Shown here: piece by piece, positions 17,980 through 25,972 of the stretch
Layout of the letters: the number at the start of each line of letters is the position of its first letter
Position numbering within the stretch: position 1 is the first letter of the stretch
DNA from: Rufibacter sp. DG15C
Lineage (GTDB): Bacteria > Bacteroidota > Bacteroidia > Cytophagales > Hymenobacteraceae
Reading direction: 5' to 3'
Assembly: GCF_001577755.1 (NCBI RefSeq)
Contig: NZ_CP010776.1
Location: 3,038,001 to 3,102,000 of the forward strand
DNA: 64,000 nucleotides
Notes under the pieces: model-generated
What the model was told of the DNA's origin: nothing
Databases searched by the model: none
The model's input: only the letters and a program-made list of their open reading frames with translations
Made by a program: the position numbers and the translations under genes

Positions 17980-19167
17980 TTAAAACAAGGTCAAAGGGAA
18001 AGATTCGCCCGCCAAAAAATGGTCTCTGTCTGCCGGAAGCATCAGTAGGCCATCGGCTATCAAGATACTAGTCAAATCACCGGAACCCGTGGTTGGCACG
18101 GCCGTGGCCTTTAACATTCCATCTTGATTGTTTAGGCTAACTGCCAGGTGATAGGTGAGGGATGGCTTGAATGTTACATCATGCTTTAGTTGCGCCCAGT
18201 CTTGTTTCTTCTGTAAGCCCAGGCAATGTCTCAACCAAGGCTTGAAATACAAATGGTAGCAAACGAATGTAGACACCGGGTTGCCGGGAAACCCGAAGAC
18301 CACCTGCCCACCAGGCATGCGGCCAAACAGCATGGGTTTGCCTGGTTTTTGGGCTATTTTATGGAAAACAGGCAAAAAACGGAGTTGCTCCAATACCTGC
18401 GGCAGGTAATCAAACTTGCCCTTAGACACGGCTCCTGAAAGTAATATCGCATCATGCTCCTCTAAAATGGAAGCCAATTGTTCACGCATCACCTCGGGAT
18501 CATCTGGCAGGTGAATCAATTGGACATTGATATGCTCTCGTTGCAACTCGGCTGCCAGCATGAACACGTTTGACTTCCTGATTTGATGAGGCAGGGGCGA
18601 CTGGTCTACGTCCACTAATTCATTCCCGGTGGAACAGATGGCCACTTTGGGCAGACGGTAGACCGGCACTGTGGAATACCCAACCGTAGCCAAGGTGCCA
18701 ATCATGGCAGGCGTGATGCGTTGGCCCCGGTGAAGCAAGACCGTGCCTTTTGGGCAATCTGCACCTTGCCGGTGAATGTTCTGCCCCAATAGAATTTGGT
18801 CTGTAAGAACAGTGGCTTGGTTGTCTTCTAGCTGGCAGCTTTCATAAGGTATTACTGCATTGGTATTTAAGGGAAGCATGGCGCCAGTCATTACTTCCAC
18901 ACAGTTCTTGGGATTGGACAAAGTGGTTGGCGGCTCACCGGCGGCTTGTATCTGTGAGATGGGAAAGGTCCTGGTGCCTTGCTCAAACTCCCCCAGATCA
19001 ATGGCAATCCCATCCATGGTCACGCGGTCAAACGGCGGAAAGTCGCGGTCTGCCTTCACCTCCTGCGCCAATACGCGGTTTAATGACTGCAACAAAGGCA
19101 CTACTTCCACCGGCAGGGAAAGGGTTTGCTGCAACACTAACTGCAAGGCTTGCTCTACTGAGATCAT
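17980..19167 (-). CDS. moeA: Molybdopterin molybdenumtransferase MoeA
   Basis: The 395-residue protein follows the MoeA/gephyrin-E layout: SLNRVLAQEVKADRDFPPFDRVTMDGIAI, the GAMLPLNTNAVIPYE segment, the MoCF-like core CSTGNELVD, SGAVSKGKFDYLPQVLEQL, then FHKIAQKPGKPMLFGRMPGGQVVFGFPGNPVS. MoeA inserts molybdate into adenylylated molybdopterin. It is the last gene of the tight run moaC-mobA-moeB-TSUP-moeA. At 18349-18392 the coding sequence itself contains a copy of the palindromic repeat, which encodes the RFLPVFHKIAQKPG stretch. Confidence 0.95.
   Translation of the reverse strand: MISVEQALQLVLQQTLSLPVEVVPLLQSLNRVLAQEVKADRDFPPFDRVTMDGIAIDLGEFEQGTRTFPISQIQAAGEPPTTLSNPKNCVEVMTGAMLPLNTNAVIPYESCQLEDNQATVLTDQILLGQNIHRQGADCPKGTVLLHRGQRITPAMIGTLATVGYSTVPVYRLPKVAICSTGNELVDVDQSPLPHQIRKSNVFMLAAELQREHINVQLIHLPDDPEVMREQLASILEEHDAILLSGAVSKGKFDYLPQVLEQLRFLPVFHKIAQKPGKPMLFGRMPGGQVVFGFPGNPVSTFVCYHLYFKPWLRHCLGLQKKQDWAQLKHDVTFKPSLTYHLAVSLNNQDGMLKATAVPTTGSGDLTSILIADGLLMLPADRDHFLAGESFPLTLF
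18349..18392. repeat. Palindromic repeat, copy 6, inside moeA coding sequence
   Basis: CCTGGTTTTTGGGCTA, TTTTATGGAAAA, CAGGCAAAAAACGGAG. It matches the family over its whole length with two stem mismatches. The moeA reading frame crosses it and encodes a peptide (FHKIAQKPGKP) that is itself conserved in MoeA proteins. Confidence 0.75.
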
Positions 19168-19188
19168 AACGCTGATAAGGAAAAGGGA

Positions 19189-19947
19189 TTAGCTGTAACT
19201 GAGAACTAATTTCAACCCGATGAACAAGACAAAAACGCCCGTCAACCCTTTGACAGCTCTGGGTTGGATCATTTTTAGGCTTACTCTAGTGCCCAGCTGG
19301 CCGCCAAGAAAAACGGCTAACAGCAAAGGGAATAGCACCATGTAATCTGCTTTAAAATTTCCACTCACGGCCTGCCCCAAAAGCCCGGCAAAGGAGTTCA
19401 CCAGAATAAAGAAAGAGGCGAGCGCAGCAATGGTTTTAGGTTGGGCCCATTTAAGAAGATGTAAGACCGGAGAGACCAGGATGCCCCCGCCAATGCCTAC
19501 CAAGCCAGACACCAAACCAGCACTTGTTCCTAAGAATATATTGAAGGCCTGTGGCTTGGAAGTAGTAGCTGGTTGAACTTGGGGCTGAAGAAAGAACTGT
19601 ACAATCAACAATGCCCCAGACAAAGCCAAAACCGTTCCCAGGCAAATGAAGAAGACTGCTTGCGACAAGCTGATGGTGGCTCCTATAAAAGCGGCCGGAA
19701 CACTGGAAATCACCAAAGGCGCAAACTTCTTTAGGTCAAAAAGCCCTTGCTTGAAAAACAGGTAGGTGCCGCCCGACACCACCACCAAATTACAGAGCAG
19801 CGCCGTGGTTTTAATCTCCAGAAAATTAGGCAGAAACAAGGCCAGCAAAGCCAAATAACTGGAACCACCCCCAAACCCAACCGAAGAGTACAAAGCGGCT
19901 ATGGCAAAAAAGCAAAGGACTAACCAAAGGAACGAGGTCTCCATCAT
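19189..19947 (-). CDS. TSUP / TauE-SafE family membrane transporter
   Basis: This 252-residue membrane protein has eight hydrophobic segments. Its two-half repeat matches TSUP proteins: SSVGFGGGSSYLALLALF near the N-terminus and GLVSGLVGIGGGILVSPVLHLLKWA in the second half. TSUP members move sulfite, organosulfonates or other small anions. The gene overlaps the moeB-rhodanese stop by four bases and lies 22 bp from moeA. Its place inside the Moco operon suggests a link to sulfur or oxyanion handling during cofactor synthesis, but that is inference. The start could be either of two adjacent ATGs. Confidence 0.88.
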   Translation of the reverse strand: MMETSFLWLVLCFFAIAALYSSVGFGGGSSYLALLALFLPNFLEIKTTALLCNLVVVSGGTYLFFKQGLFDLKKFAPLVISSVPAAFIGATISLSQAVFFICLGTVLALSGALLIVQFFLQPQVQPATTSKPQAFNIFLGTSAGLVSGLVGIGGGILVSPVLHLLKWAQPKTIAALASFFILVNSFAGLLGQAVSGNFKADYMVLFPLLLAVFLGGQLGTRVSLKMIQPRAVKGLTGVFVLFIGLKLVLSYS

Positions 19948-21029
19948 TTAACCACTAAGGTATTGGGCAACTCGGCTAGCCATTGGTCCATGCCTCCGAT
20001 CATGCTGTATACTTCCAGGGAGGCGTCATGCTCTAACAGCAATTGAGCGGCTTTCCTGCTTCTCCCTCCTTTTTGGCAGAGGGTCACAATAGGCAAATGT
20101 AAAGGGATTTGCTTCAACTGGGAAGGCAAAATGCCCAAAGGCGTAAGCAAGGCTCTCTGTAAATGACTTTGGTTGTATTCATCTTGCTCCCGCACGTCTA
20201 AGAGCAGGAATTTCTTCCCTCCGCTAAACCAATCATGCACCTCCTGCGGTGTTACTTCTGGAACGGTAGCGCAAGGTTTACTCACATATGATTCCTGCAA
20301 CGCGGTAATGGCCTGGTTTTCTGGGTTGGCTTTCAGCTTCACTCTATATTGCGTCTGGTGCAGGAAGTCAAATAACAAGAGGTATCCCCCACAGGAGGTG
20401 CCAATGCCTGTGATTACCTTCACTGTCTCTAGGGCCTGGTGCATGCCTACCAACCCCGGTACCACGCCCAGTACACCCGCCGTGTTGCAGTCCGGGATTT
20501 CTTGGGCCGAGGGCGGAGTAGGATAGAGGCAACGATAAGTAGGGCCGCCATTGAGATTGAAGATGCTTACCTGTCCTTCAAAATGATGCAGGGCACCATA
20601 TACAAACGGTTTCTGTAACAACACACAAGCATCATTGATGAGATACCGAGCCTCAAAATTATCCGTCGCGTCAATGACTAAGTCATAGCCTTGGATAATA
20701 TCAAGCGCGTTTTCTGGGGAAAGGTGATACGGGTAGGGGACAAGGTTTACCTCTGGATTGAGCAGGGATAATTTACGGACCGCTACAGTTACTTTGTATT
20801 CACCAACCTCAGGAGTGCTATACAATACTTGGCGGTGCAGGTTGCTTAGGCTAATAGTGTCACCGTCTACCAGGCCAATGGTGCCCATGCCCATGCCGGT
20901 AAGGTACTGCAAGACAGGCACCCCCAACCCACCGGCGCCCACCACCAAAACTTTGGCGGCCTGTAGTTTCTGCTGGGCCGCCGGCCCGAAACCCGGTAGC
21001 TGGATTTGCCTACTGTACCGTGGTTCCAT
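19944..21029 (-). CDS. moeB: MoeB/ThiF-type adenylyltransferase fused to rhodanese domain
   Basis: This 361-residue protein has residues 1-245 as a ThiF/MoeB E1-like fold: RYSRQIQLPGFG, the ATP-binding VLVVGAGGLGVPVLQYL, DGDTISLSNLHRQVLY, DATDNF. Residues about 262-355 are a rhodanese domain with active-site loop CQKGGRS. It should adenylate the C-terminal Gly of MoaD and help load sulfur. The two CxxC zinc pairs usual in MoeB look absent: the first reads TYRC (one Cys kept) and the second position reads NPENQAI. It overlaps mobA upstream by about 20 bp and the TSUP gene downstream by 4 bp. Confidence 0.92.
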   Translation of the reverse strand: MEPRYSRQIQLPGFGPAAQQKLQAAKVLVVGAGGLGVPVLQYLTGMGMGTIGLVDGDTISLSNLHRQVLYSTPEVGEYKVTVAVRKLSLLNPEVNLVPYPYHLSPENALDIIQGYDLVIDATDNFEARYLINDACVLLQKPFVYGALHHFEGQVSIFNLNGGPTYRCLYPTPPSAQEIPDCNTAGVLGVVPGLVGMHQALETVKVITGIGTSCGGYLLLFDFLHQTQYRVKLKANPENQAITALQESYVSKPCATVPEVTPQEVHDWFSGGKKFLLLDVREQDEYNQSHLQRALLTPLGILPSQLKQIPLHLPIVTLCQKGGRSRKAAQLLLEHDASLEVYSMIGGMDQWLAELPNTLVVK

Positions 21030-21624
21030 GGCTCAGCTTTTGAAGGATGTATGCGTATTCATGTGGATGGTTGGCGTTGTACAGTTCTTCGTCTTGGGCG
21101 GGGTGAATGAGCTTGGTATCTGCATTGAGAAGGAATTTACGCGGGCAGGTTTTGTCCGTTTGTACAAATGCCAAAGCCGGGGCATAAGAACTAGGTTCCC
21201 AAATGGCCAAAAGCGGCTCTGGCAAATCTGAGCCTTGTAGAGCATAGGCTGTGGCAGTTCTCCTGTCATCTCGTGCCGCTACCAGTGTTTGCAAAGTTTC
21301 AAATGCCACCAAAGGCATGTCACAGGCAATGACCAACCAAGCCGCCACTGGATGCTGTTGCATGGCGCTGAGAATCCCGTTGAGTGGCCCGCGTACCTCT
21401 AATTCATCTTTAATCACTGCCAACTCACTGGGAATTTCCTGTTCCTGACCTGCACGTACGCTCAGAAATACTTGGATGCAAACACCTTGAAGCAATTGGT
21501 ACAAATGGGAGCGTTGCGGCTGGCCGTGGTAGGAGATCAGGCTTTTATCCTGTCCCATTCTGGAGCTCTGTCCACCGCTCAGCACCAGGCCATAAAGAGG
21601 CTTAGTTTCCTGCATGTACATCAT
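21010..21624 (-). CDS. mobA: Molybdenum cofactor guanylyltransferase MobA
   Basis: The protein has about 204 residues with the NTP-transferase signature LVLSGGQSSRMGQDKSLI near the N-terminus, and IACDMPLVAFETLQTL as the metal-binding CDxP segment. MobA converts Mo-molybdopterin to the guanine dinucleotide form. Starts at 21624, 21621 or 21615 are all possible. Each overlaps or abuts moaC, and an upstream ATG at 21699 lies deep in moaC and is unlikely. Its end overlaps moeB by about 20 bp, so translation is probably coupled. Confidence 0.9.
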   Translation of the reverse strand: MMYMQETKPLYGLVLSGGQSSRMGQDKSLISYHGQPQRSHLYQLLQGVCIQVFLSVRAGQEQEIPSELAVIKDELEVRGPLNGILSAMQQHPVAAWLVIACDMPLVAFETLQTLVAARDDRRTATAYALQGSDLPEPLLAIWEPSSYAPALAFVQTDKTCPRKFLLNADTKLIHPAQDEELYNANHPHEYAYILQKLSHGTTVQ

Positions 21625-22081
21625 TTTTTCCGCCGGTTTTCTCCAGCAGATGAATATTAGAAATAGTGATGTTGTGGGTGAGGGCCTTGCACATGTCATA
21701 GATGCACAGCGCCGCTGCCGAAGCTCCCGTCAAGGCCTCCATCTCCACCCCGGTTTTGCCTTCGCAGCGCACCAGACACTTAACTTTCAGGGAAAAGTTC
21801 TCAGCTACAATAATGTCTATTTTGCACGTGGACAACGCCAAAGGATGACACAAGGGAATGATGTCTGAGGTTTTCTTGGCAGCCATGACGCCCGCAATGA
21901 TAGCCGTCTGCCACACGGCGCCCTTTTTGGTTAGGAAGTTCTGTTCAGCTAGCTGGTTGAAAACAGCCTCAGGAAAGCTAACGGTTGCTTCTGCCACCGC
22001 AGTTCTCTGAGTCACTTCTTTGGAAGAAACATCCACCATGCTGGGCAGGCCCTGGTCATCTATATGGGAAAGTGTGCTCAT
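21602..22081 (-). CDS. moaC: Cyclic pyranopterin monophosphate synthase MoaC
   Basis: The protein has 159 residues, the family length. Visible motifs are MVDVSSKEVTQRTAVAEA, KKGAVWQTAIIAGVMAAKKTSDIIPLCHPL (with the conserved CHPL) and GKTGVEMEALTGASAAALCIYDMCKA. With MoaA it makes cyclic pyranopterin monophosphate from GTP. It begins the tight five-gene run ending at moeA. A palindromic repeat separates it from moaA upstream. Confidence 0.96.
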   Translation of the reverse strand: MSTLSHIDDQGLPSMVDVSSKEVTQRTAVAEATVSFPEAVFNQLAEQNFLTKKGAVWQTAIIAGVMAAKKTSDIIPLCHPLALSTCKIDIIVAENFSLKVKCLVRCEGKTGVEMEALTGASAAALCIYDMCKALTHNITISNIHLLEKTGGKNDVHAGN

Positions 22082-22097
22082 GTATTATGTTGGTTGT

Positions 22098-22135
22098 CGT
22101 TTTTGGCCTGATTTCTGGAAAAGAGGCCAAAAACG
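22098..22135. repeat. Palindromic intergenic repeat, copy 7
   Basis: CGTTTTTGGCCTG, ATTTCTGGAAAA, GAGGCCAAAAACG. It is a near-consensus copy between moaA and moaC, two genes on the same strand that would otherwise be cotranscribed. Confidence 0.95.
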
Positions 22136-22189
22136 GTTTTCTAAGGGATTCGGTCTTGCTTAGTTATTGTTCTGCTTGCCGGCAGGTTT

Positions 22190-23182
22190 CTACCCGCCCA
22201 ACACTGACATGGATTCATGAGCCGCAGCGCTGTGGCTGGCCTCGGCGGCGAAACCGTCTTTCTCGCGGTTGGCCACTGCCTCAACTATTGCTTGCTCAAG
22301 TTGCTCAGAACCAAGTCCTGCTCTTAATAAGTCTCTTAGGTTAGTAGCCGGCGGGCCATATAGGCAGGTTCTTAGCTCGCCGGTGGCGCCTAGTCTAATG
22401 CGGTTGCAGGTACCACAAAACGTTCTACTAAAGGAGGGGATGATGCCAAAGGAGCCGGCATAGCCAGGCACCTGGTAATTGACGGAGGTAGAGGACGGTT
22501 CGCTCTCTAGTTTTTCCAGGTTAGGGTGCGTTGAGGCAATGTGCTGGTAGATTTCGTGGTGGCTCCACTGCGGCGCTTGGAAAGAGTCACTTCCGTTAAA
22601 AGGCATCTCCTCCAGAAAACGCACCGCCAAAGGATAATCTTTCGTGAGTTCTATAAATGGCAAAATGTCTTGGATGTTCTTGTTCTCAGCGACCACGCAA
22701 TTCAATTTCACTTCGAACCCGGTGTTCAGCAAGTTGAGGATTGACGCGTAGACGGCGTCAAAGCTGTCGCGGCGGGTGATCTGGAAGAAGCGTTCCCGGT
22801 CCAGCGAATCCAGGCTGATGTTGATTTTTCGGATGCCAATCTCTTGCAGGATTTTGATCTGCTTGGCATTGAGCGTGCCGTTGCTGGTGACGGTAATTTC
22901 CTCCAGGCCAGGCAGCTGGCTTAGCTTGCGCAGAAAGGGCATGATGCCGGCCCGCACAAAGGGCTCACCGCCGGTAATCCTGATTTTGGTAATGCCTAGG
23001 CTACAGAACAGGGCAGACAGGTCATACAGCTCTTCAAACGACAGCAGTTCTTGGCGCGCGGCAAAGTCCATTCCTTCCTCGGGCATGCAATAGTAGCACC
23101 TAAAGTTGCACCGGTCCGTCACAGACAGGCGCAGATAGGTGAGTTGTCTGCCGTATTTATCAATCAATTGGGGATTGTGCAT
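22190..23182 (-). CDS. moaA: GTP 3',8-cyclase MoaA (radical SAM)
   Basis: The 330-residue protein has the radical SAM motif CNFRCYYC (residues about 25-32) directly after YLRLSVTDR. The GTP-binding C-terminal 4Fe-4S cluster has FCGTCNRIRLGATGELRTCLYG. GGEPFVRAG and the SLDSLDRERF strand also fit. The C-terminus ends in SVLGG, matching the conserved GG tail needed for activity. It catalyses the first Moco step. moaE lies 9 bp upstream on the same strand, so moaD-moaE-moaA form one unit. Confidence 0.96.
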   Translation of the reverse strand: MHNPQLIDKYGRQLTYLRLSVTDRCNFRCYYCMPEEGMDFAARQELLSFEELYDLSALFCSLGITKIRITGGEPFVRAGIMPFLRKLSQLPGLEEITVTSNGTLNAKQIKILQEIGIRKINISLDSLDRERFFQITRRDSFDAVYASILNLLNTGFEVKLNCVVAENKNIQDILPFIELTKDYPLAVRFLEEMPFNGSDSFQAPQWSHHEIYQHIASTHPNLEKLESEPSSTSVNYQVPGYAGSFGIIPSFSRTFCGTCNRIRLGATGELRTCLYGPPATNLRDLLRAGLGSEQLEQAIVEAVANREKDGFAAEASHSAAAHESMSVLGG

Positions 23183-23191
23183 GGTTGAAGG

Positions 23192-23602
23192 TTAGGGATG
23201 GGCATTTACCCAGATGCTGTTGTCTTGGTAATATTCTTTCTTCCAGATGGGTACCGTCTTCTTGAGCTCATCAATCAGAAACCGGCAGGCGGTAAAGGCC
23301 GCCTCTCGGTGTGCCGAGGCTACGCCAATGATCACCACCGGTTCACCTACCATTTTCTCGCCCACCGCATGCAGCATCACCAGTTTGGTGATGGGCCATT
23401 GCTGTTGAGCTTGTTGAGCCAGCTTTTGCATTTCTTTAAGGGCCATGGGCGCATAGGCCTCAAACACCAGCTTCACTACCTCCTTGCCTTGGGCATGGTT
23501 CCGGACGGTGCCCACAAACAAATCAATGCCGCCCGCTCCCGGGTCTTGCAAATACTGATAGGCCTCTTGGACCTCTACTTCGTCTACAATCTTAATCAGC
23601 AT
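23192..23602 (-). CDS. moaE: Molybdopterin synthase catalytic subunit MoaE
   Basis: The protein has about 136 residues from MLIKIVDEVEVQEAYQYL at 23602, 10 bp after the moaD stop. An upstream ATG at 23677 would lie inside moaD. Motifs include GGIDLFVGTVRNHAQGKEVVKLVFEAY, the HAVGEKMVGEPVVIIGVASAHREAAF segment, and the catalytic-lysine end VPIWKKEYYQDNSIWVN. It works with MoaD to convert cPMP to molybdopterin. Confidence 0.95.
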   Translation of the reverse strand: MLIKIVDEVEVQEAYQYLQDPGAGGIDLFVGTVRNHAQGKEVVKLVFEAYAPMALKEMQKLAQQAQQQWPITKLVMLHAVGEKMVGEPVVIIGVASAHREAAFTACRFLIDELKKTVPIWKKEYYQDNSIWVNAHP

Positions 23603-23612
23603 GGCATTTTTC

Positions 23613-23852
23613 TTAACCGCCGCTAACAGGTGGAATGAGTGCAATTTCTTGGTTAGGAAGCAGTTCTTGGGCGTCATCTGCGTAGGTACTGTCTACCGCC
23701 ACCGCCAGGGAACTTAGTTTTTTCATGCCCGGGAAGTGGTCTGCCAACCAGGCTTTTAACTGGCCCACGGTCTGTATGTTTTCTTCTGGGTGTATTGTGA
23801 GGGAGTTCTGGCCCACTATCTCACGGGTAATCCCAAACAATAGTATTTCCAT
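23613..23852 (-). CDS. moaD: Molybdopterin synthase sulfur-carrier subunit MoaD
   Basis: This 79-residue beta-grasp protein begins MEILLFGITREIVGQ and ends IALIPPVSGG. The C-terminal Gly-Gly is adenylated by MoeB and then carries the thiocarboxylate. Length and ends match MoaD exactly. It is the first gene of the moaD-moaE-moaA unit. The 270 bp upstream hold palindromic repeat copy 8 and presumably the promoter. Confidence 0.93.
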   Translation of the reverse strand: MEILLFGITREIVGQNSLTIHPEENIQTVGQLKAWLADHFPGMKKLSSLAVAVDSTYADDAQELLPNQEIALIPPVSGG

Positions 23853-24080
23853 GTTCTTAATGTAATCTGATCATCATCCGCCATAAAACAGGGAGGAGAT
23901 CAATAGTTAAATTTACTTCGGTTTGACGCGGTAATCAAATTTTAGTAATCCTTTGCCCTTTGGCAGTGTTAAATTCAAAACGCACGACCCACGTGCTTGG
24001 TATCAAAAGCTTCATTTACTCTAGCTTGAGCCATGTAATATTGTGGCAGGTTTTTTAGGAAGGGAACGCGGATATAACGT

Positions 24081-24120
24081 TCATTTTTGCCTTGTTTTCA
24101 GGAAAATCGGCTAAAAATGA
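24081..24120. repeat. Palindromic intergenic repeat, copy 8
   Basis: TCATTTTTGCCTTG, TTTTCAGGAAAA, TCGGCTAAAAATGA. Both outer arms changed together (TCATTTTT / AAAAATGA instead of CGTTTTT / AAAAACG), keeping the stem. It lies between moaD and the mocA-like gene. Confidence 0.88.
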
Positions 24121-24124
24121 GCAG

Positions 24125-24724
24125 TTAGGATGCCTCTAAATCCTGAAGTGCTTGGTAGTCTTGCTGAGTGTCAATGTCTAAGGCCGCATCAGGGAAAGGT
24201 ATAGCCACTATCTTCTCTGGATACTTTGAAAGCAGTTTTTTAGCGCCTTCCTGTCCGGACAGCTGCATCAATTCATTCAATAAAGAAGCGTCAAAAAGCA
24301 TGGGTGCTCCTATGGTGCCAGCATAAGAAGAGCCTACAATCTCTTTATGCGTCTGCTCTTTTGCCTGCATCATGGCATTCAATAATTCTGTGGTAATGAG
24401 CGGCTGGTCGCAGAGCATGAACAAAACATGGGTTGGAGCGGATTGAAAATCTTTTACTGCTTTCAGGCCCACTTTAATGGACGAGGCCATCCCAGATTCC
24501 CACTCCTCATTTTGCAGAAGGGAGATGTTATAGTGAGAAATCTGAGCAGTTAGGCTGTCGGCATTGGCGCCCAATACTACTAGCACCTGCTCTGCCTTAG
24601 TACCAAGAGCCGTTTCAATGGCGTGTTGCAGCAGCGTTTTTCCTTGGTAGTAGAGTTGCTGTTTGGCGTGCCCGAGCCTTGAGGAGGCACCTGCGGCCAA
24701 GATGATGATGCTTGTCGGGGCCAT
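24125..24724 (-). CDS. MocA-like molybdenum cofactor nucleotidyltransferase
   Basis: The 199-residue protein has the NTP-transferase P-loop-like signature IIILAAGASSRLGHAKQQLYYQGKTLL at the N-terminus and MLCDQPLITTELLNAM as the CDxP metal site. It belongs with MocA/NTP_transf_3 proteins that attach CMP to molybdopterin for xanthine-dehydrogenase-type enzymes. It is directly downstream of xdhC (3-bp gap), which supports a role in maturing an MCD-type hydroxylase. No such hydroxylase is in this window. Confidence 0.88.
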   Translation of the reverse strand: MAPTSIIILAAGASSRLGHAKQQLYYQGKTLLQHAIETALGTKAEQVLVVLGANADSLTAQISHYNISLLQNEEWESGMASSIKVGLKAVKDFQSAPTHVLFMLCDQPLITTELLNAMMQAKEQTHKEIVGSSYAGTIGAPMLFDASLLNELMQLSGQEGAKKLLSKYPEKIVAIPFPDAALDIDTQQDYQALQDLEAS

Positions 24725-24727
24725 GCG

Positions 24728-25888
24728 TTAGCCTATGGGGTTTTCTAGCACAACTTCCCCTTCTGGGGCATGGATGCTTTGTTTCTTGTCCCGTAGAAAA
24801 CCTCCTTGCCGTTGCGCGAAAACTGCTTTTATCTCAGAGAGAATGGATAAGGCTATCTCCTCTGGAGTTTCGGCGCCCAGGTCTAACCCAATGGGTCCAT
24901 ACAAGTTCATAAGCAACTTATCTGTTAGTTTTAAACCGGCATCCTGCAAATCTTGCAGGAGCAGGTTGAATTTCTTTTTGGGACCCAACACGCCTATATA
25001 AGGCAGGGAATGGGGTAGCAGCACTTTTAAGGCGGCCAAATCATAGTTGTAGTTGTGCGTCAACAAGACAACTGCGGTGTACTTGTCTAGTGTCAAATGG
25101 GTCAAAAGCGCTTCTGGTTTAGAAACTAAAATCTGCTGCGCCCAAGGAAATCTTTCTGCAGTGGCATAATTGGCCCTGCCGTCTACCACGGCTGTGTGCC
25201 AACCTAAGAGTTGGGCCATGTTCACCAAAGGCATGGCGTCGTTTCCGGCCCCACAAATCACCAGGGCTGGCGCTGGATGGATTACTTCTATAAAAGCGGT
25301 AAGCGACTGTTCTGCTAAAGCGTAGATATTGTTAATGGATTTTTCTTGATTCAAGGCAGTCTGGGCATCTTGCTCCAATTGGTGGGACAAAGCCTCTGGA
25401 ACAGTCTCAGAAGCCAAAGAAATGCCAGAAGGCAGTTGCGCCAGGCAAGTCCCTGGTTGATCCGCTTTGCGGTCTTGCAAGGAAAAAAGCGTGACTAGGA
25501 CCGCAGTCTGCCTTTTGGCAAGGACTTGCTGCAAAAGCGCAATGGGGTGATTGGTAATTGCTGGATTGATAGGCTCAATTAAGATATGGATGATGCCGTT
25601 ACACCCCAGACCTACCCCCAGTTGCGCGTCATCCTCGTCCATGGTGTCATATTTCACCAAGGAGGGTTTGCCTTGGGCCATGGCTAAGCGCGCCTTCCGG
25701 AGTGCATCGCCCTCCAGGCACCCGCCACTGATTGCCCCGGTGAGCTGCCCGTCTTCAGATACCAGCATGCGGGCGCCGGGTCTTCTGTAGGATGATCCTT
25801 CTAACTGAACCACGGTGGCCAGGGCCGTTTGCTTTCCCGCTTTCTGGTGCATGGCAAAAGCGTGTACAATGTCCGTGATTTCTTTCAT
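24728..25888 (-). CDS. xdhC: XdhC/CoxI family maturation factor
   Basis: The 386-residue protein has an N-terminal XdhC_CoxI domain (about 15-110: ALATVVQLEGSSYRRPGARMLVSEDGQLTGAISGGCLEGD). A C-terminal Rossmann domain carries VICGAGNDAMPLVNMAQLLGW and GPKKKFNLLL. XdhC proteins bind the molybdenum cofactor and help sulfurate and insert it into xanthine-dehydrogenase-family enzymes. It is the first gene of a two-gene unit with the mocA-like gene. Confidence 0.92.
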   Translation of the reverse strand: MKEITDIVHAFAMHQKAGKQTALATVVQLEGSSYRRPGARMLVSEDGQLTGAISGGCLEGDALRKARLAMAQGKPSLVKYDTMDEDDAQLGVGLGCNGIIHILIEPINPAITNHPIALLQQVLAKRQTAVLVTLFSLQDRKADQPGTCLAQLPSGISLASETVPEALSHQLEQDAQTALNQEKSINNIYALAEQSLTAFIEVIHPAPALVICGAGNDAMPLVNMAQLLGWHTAVVDGRANYATAERFPWAQQILVSKPEALLTHLTLDKYTAVVLLTHNYNYDLAALKVLLPHSLPYIGVLGPKKKFNLLLQDLQDAGLKLTDKLLMNLYGPIGLDLGAETPEEIALSILSEIKAVFAQRQGGFLRDKKQSIHAPEGEVVLENPIG

Positions 25889-25972
25889 GGGCGCGGGGCA
25901 AAAACTAACTGAAACGAACCTTTAAAGTACTGATTCTACTGGAGAAGGGAAAAATGGTTTTCGGCGTAGATC

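Noticed and set aside
22136-24124. Moco riboswitch upstream of moaA or moaD
   Set aside because: The gaps are short or contain only palindromic repeat copies; I see no structured leader with the expected helices.
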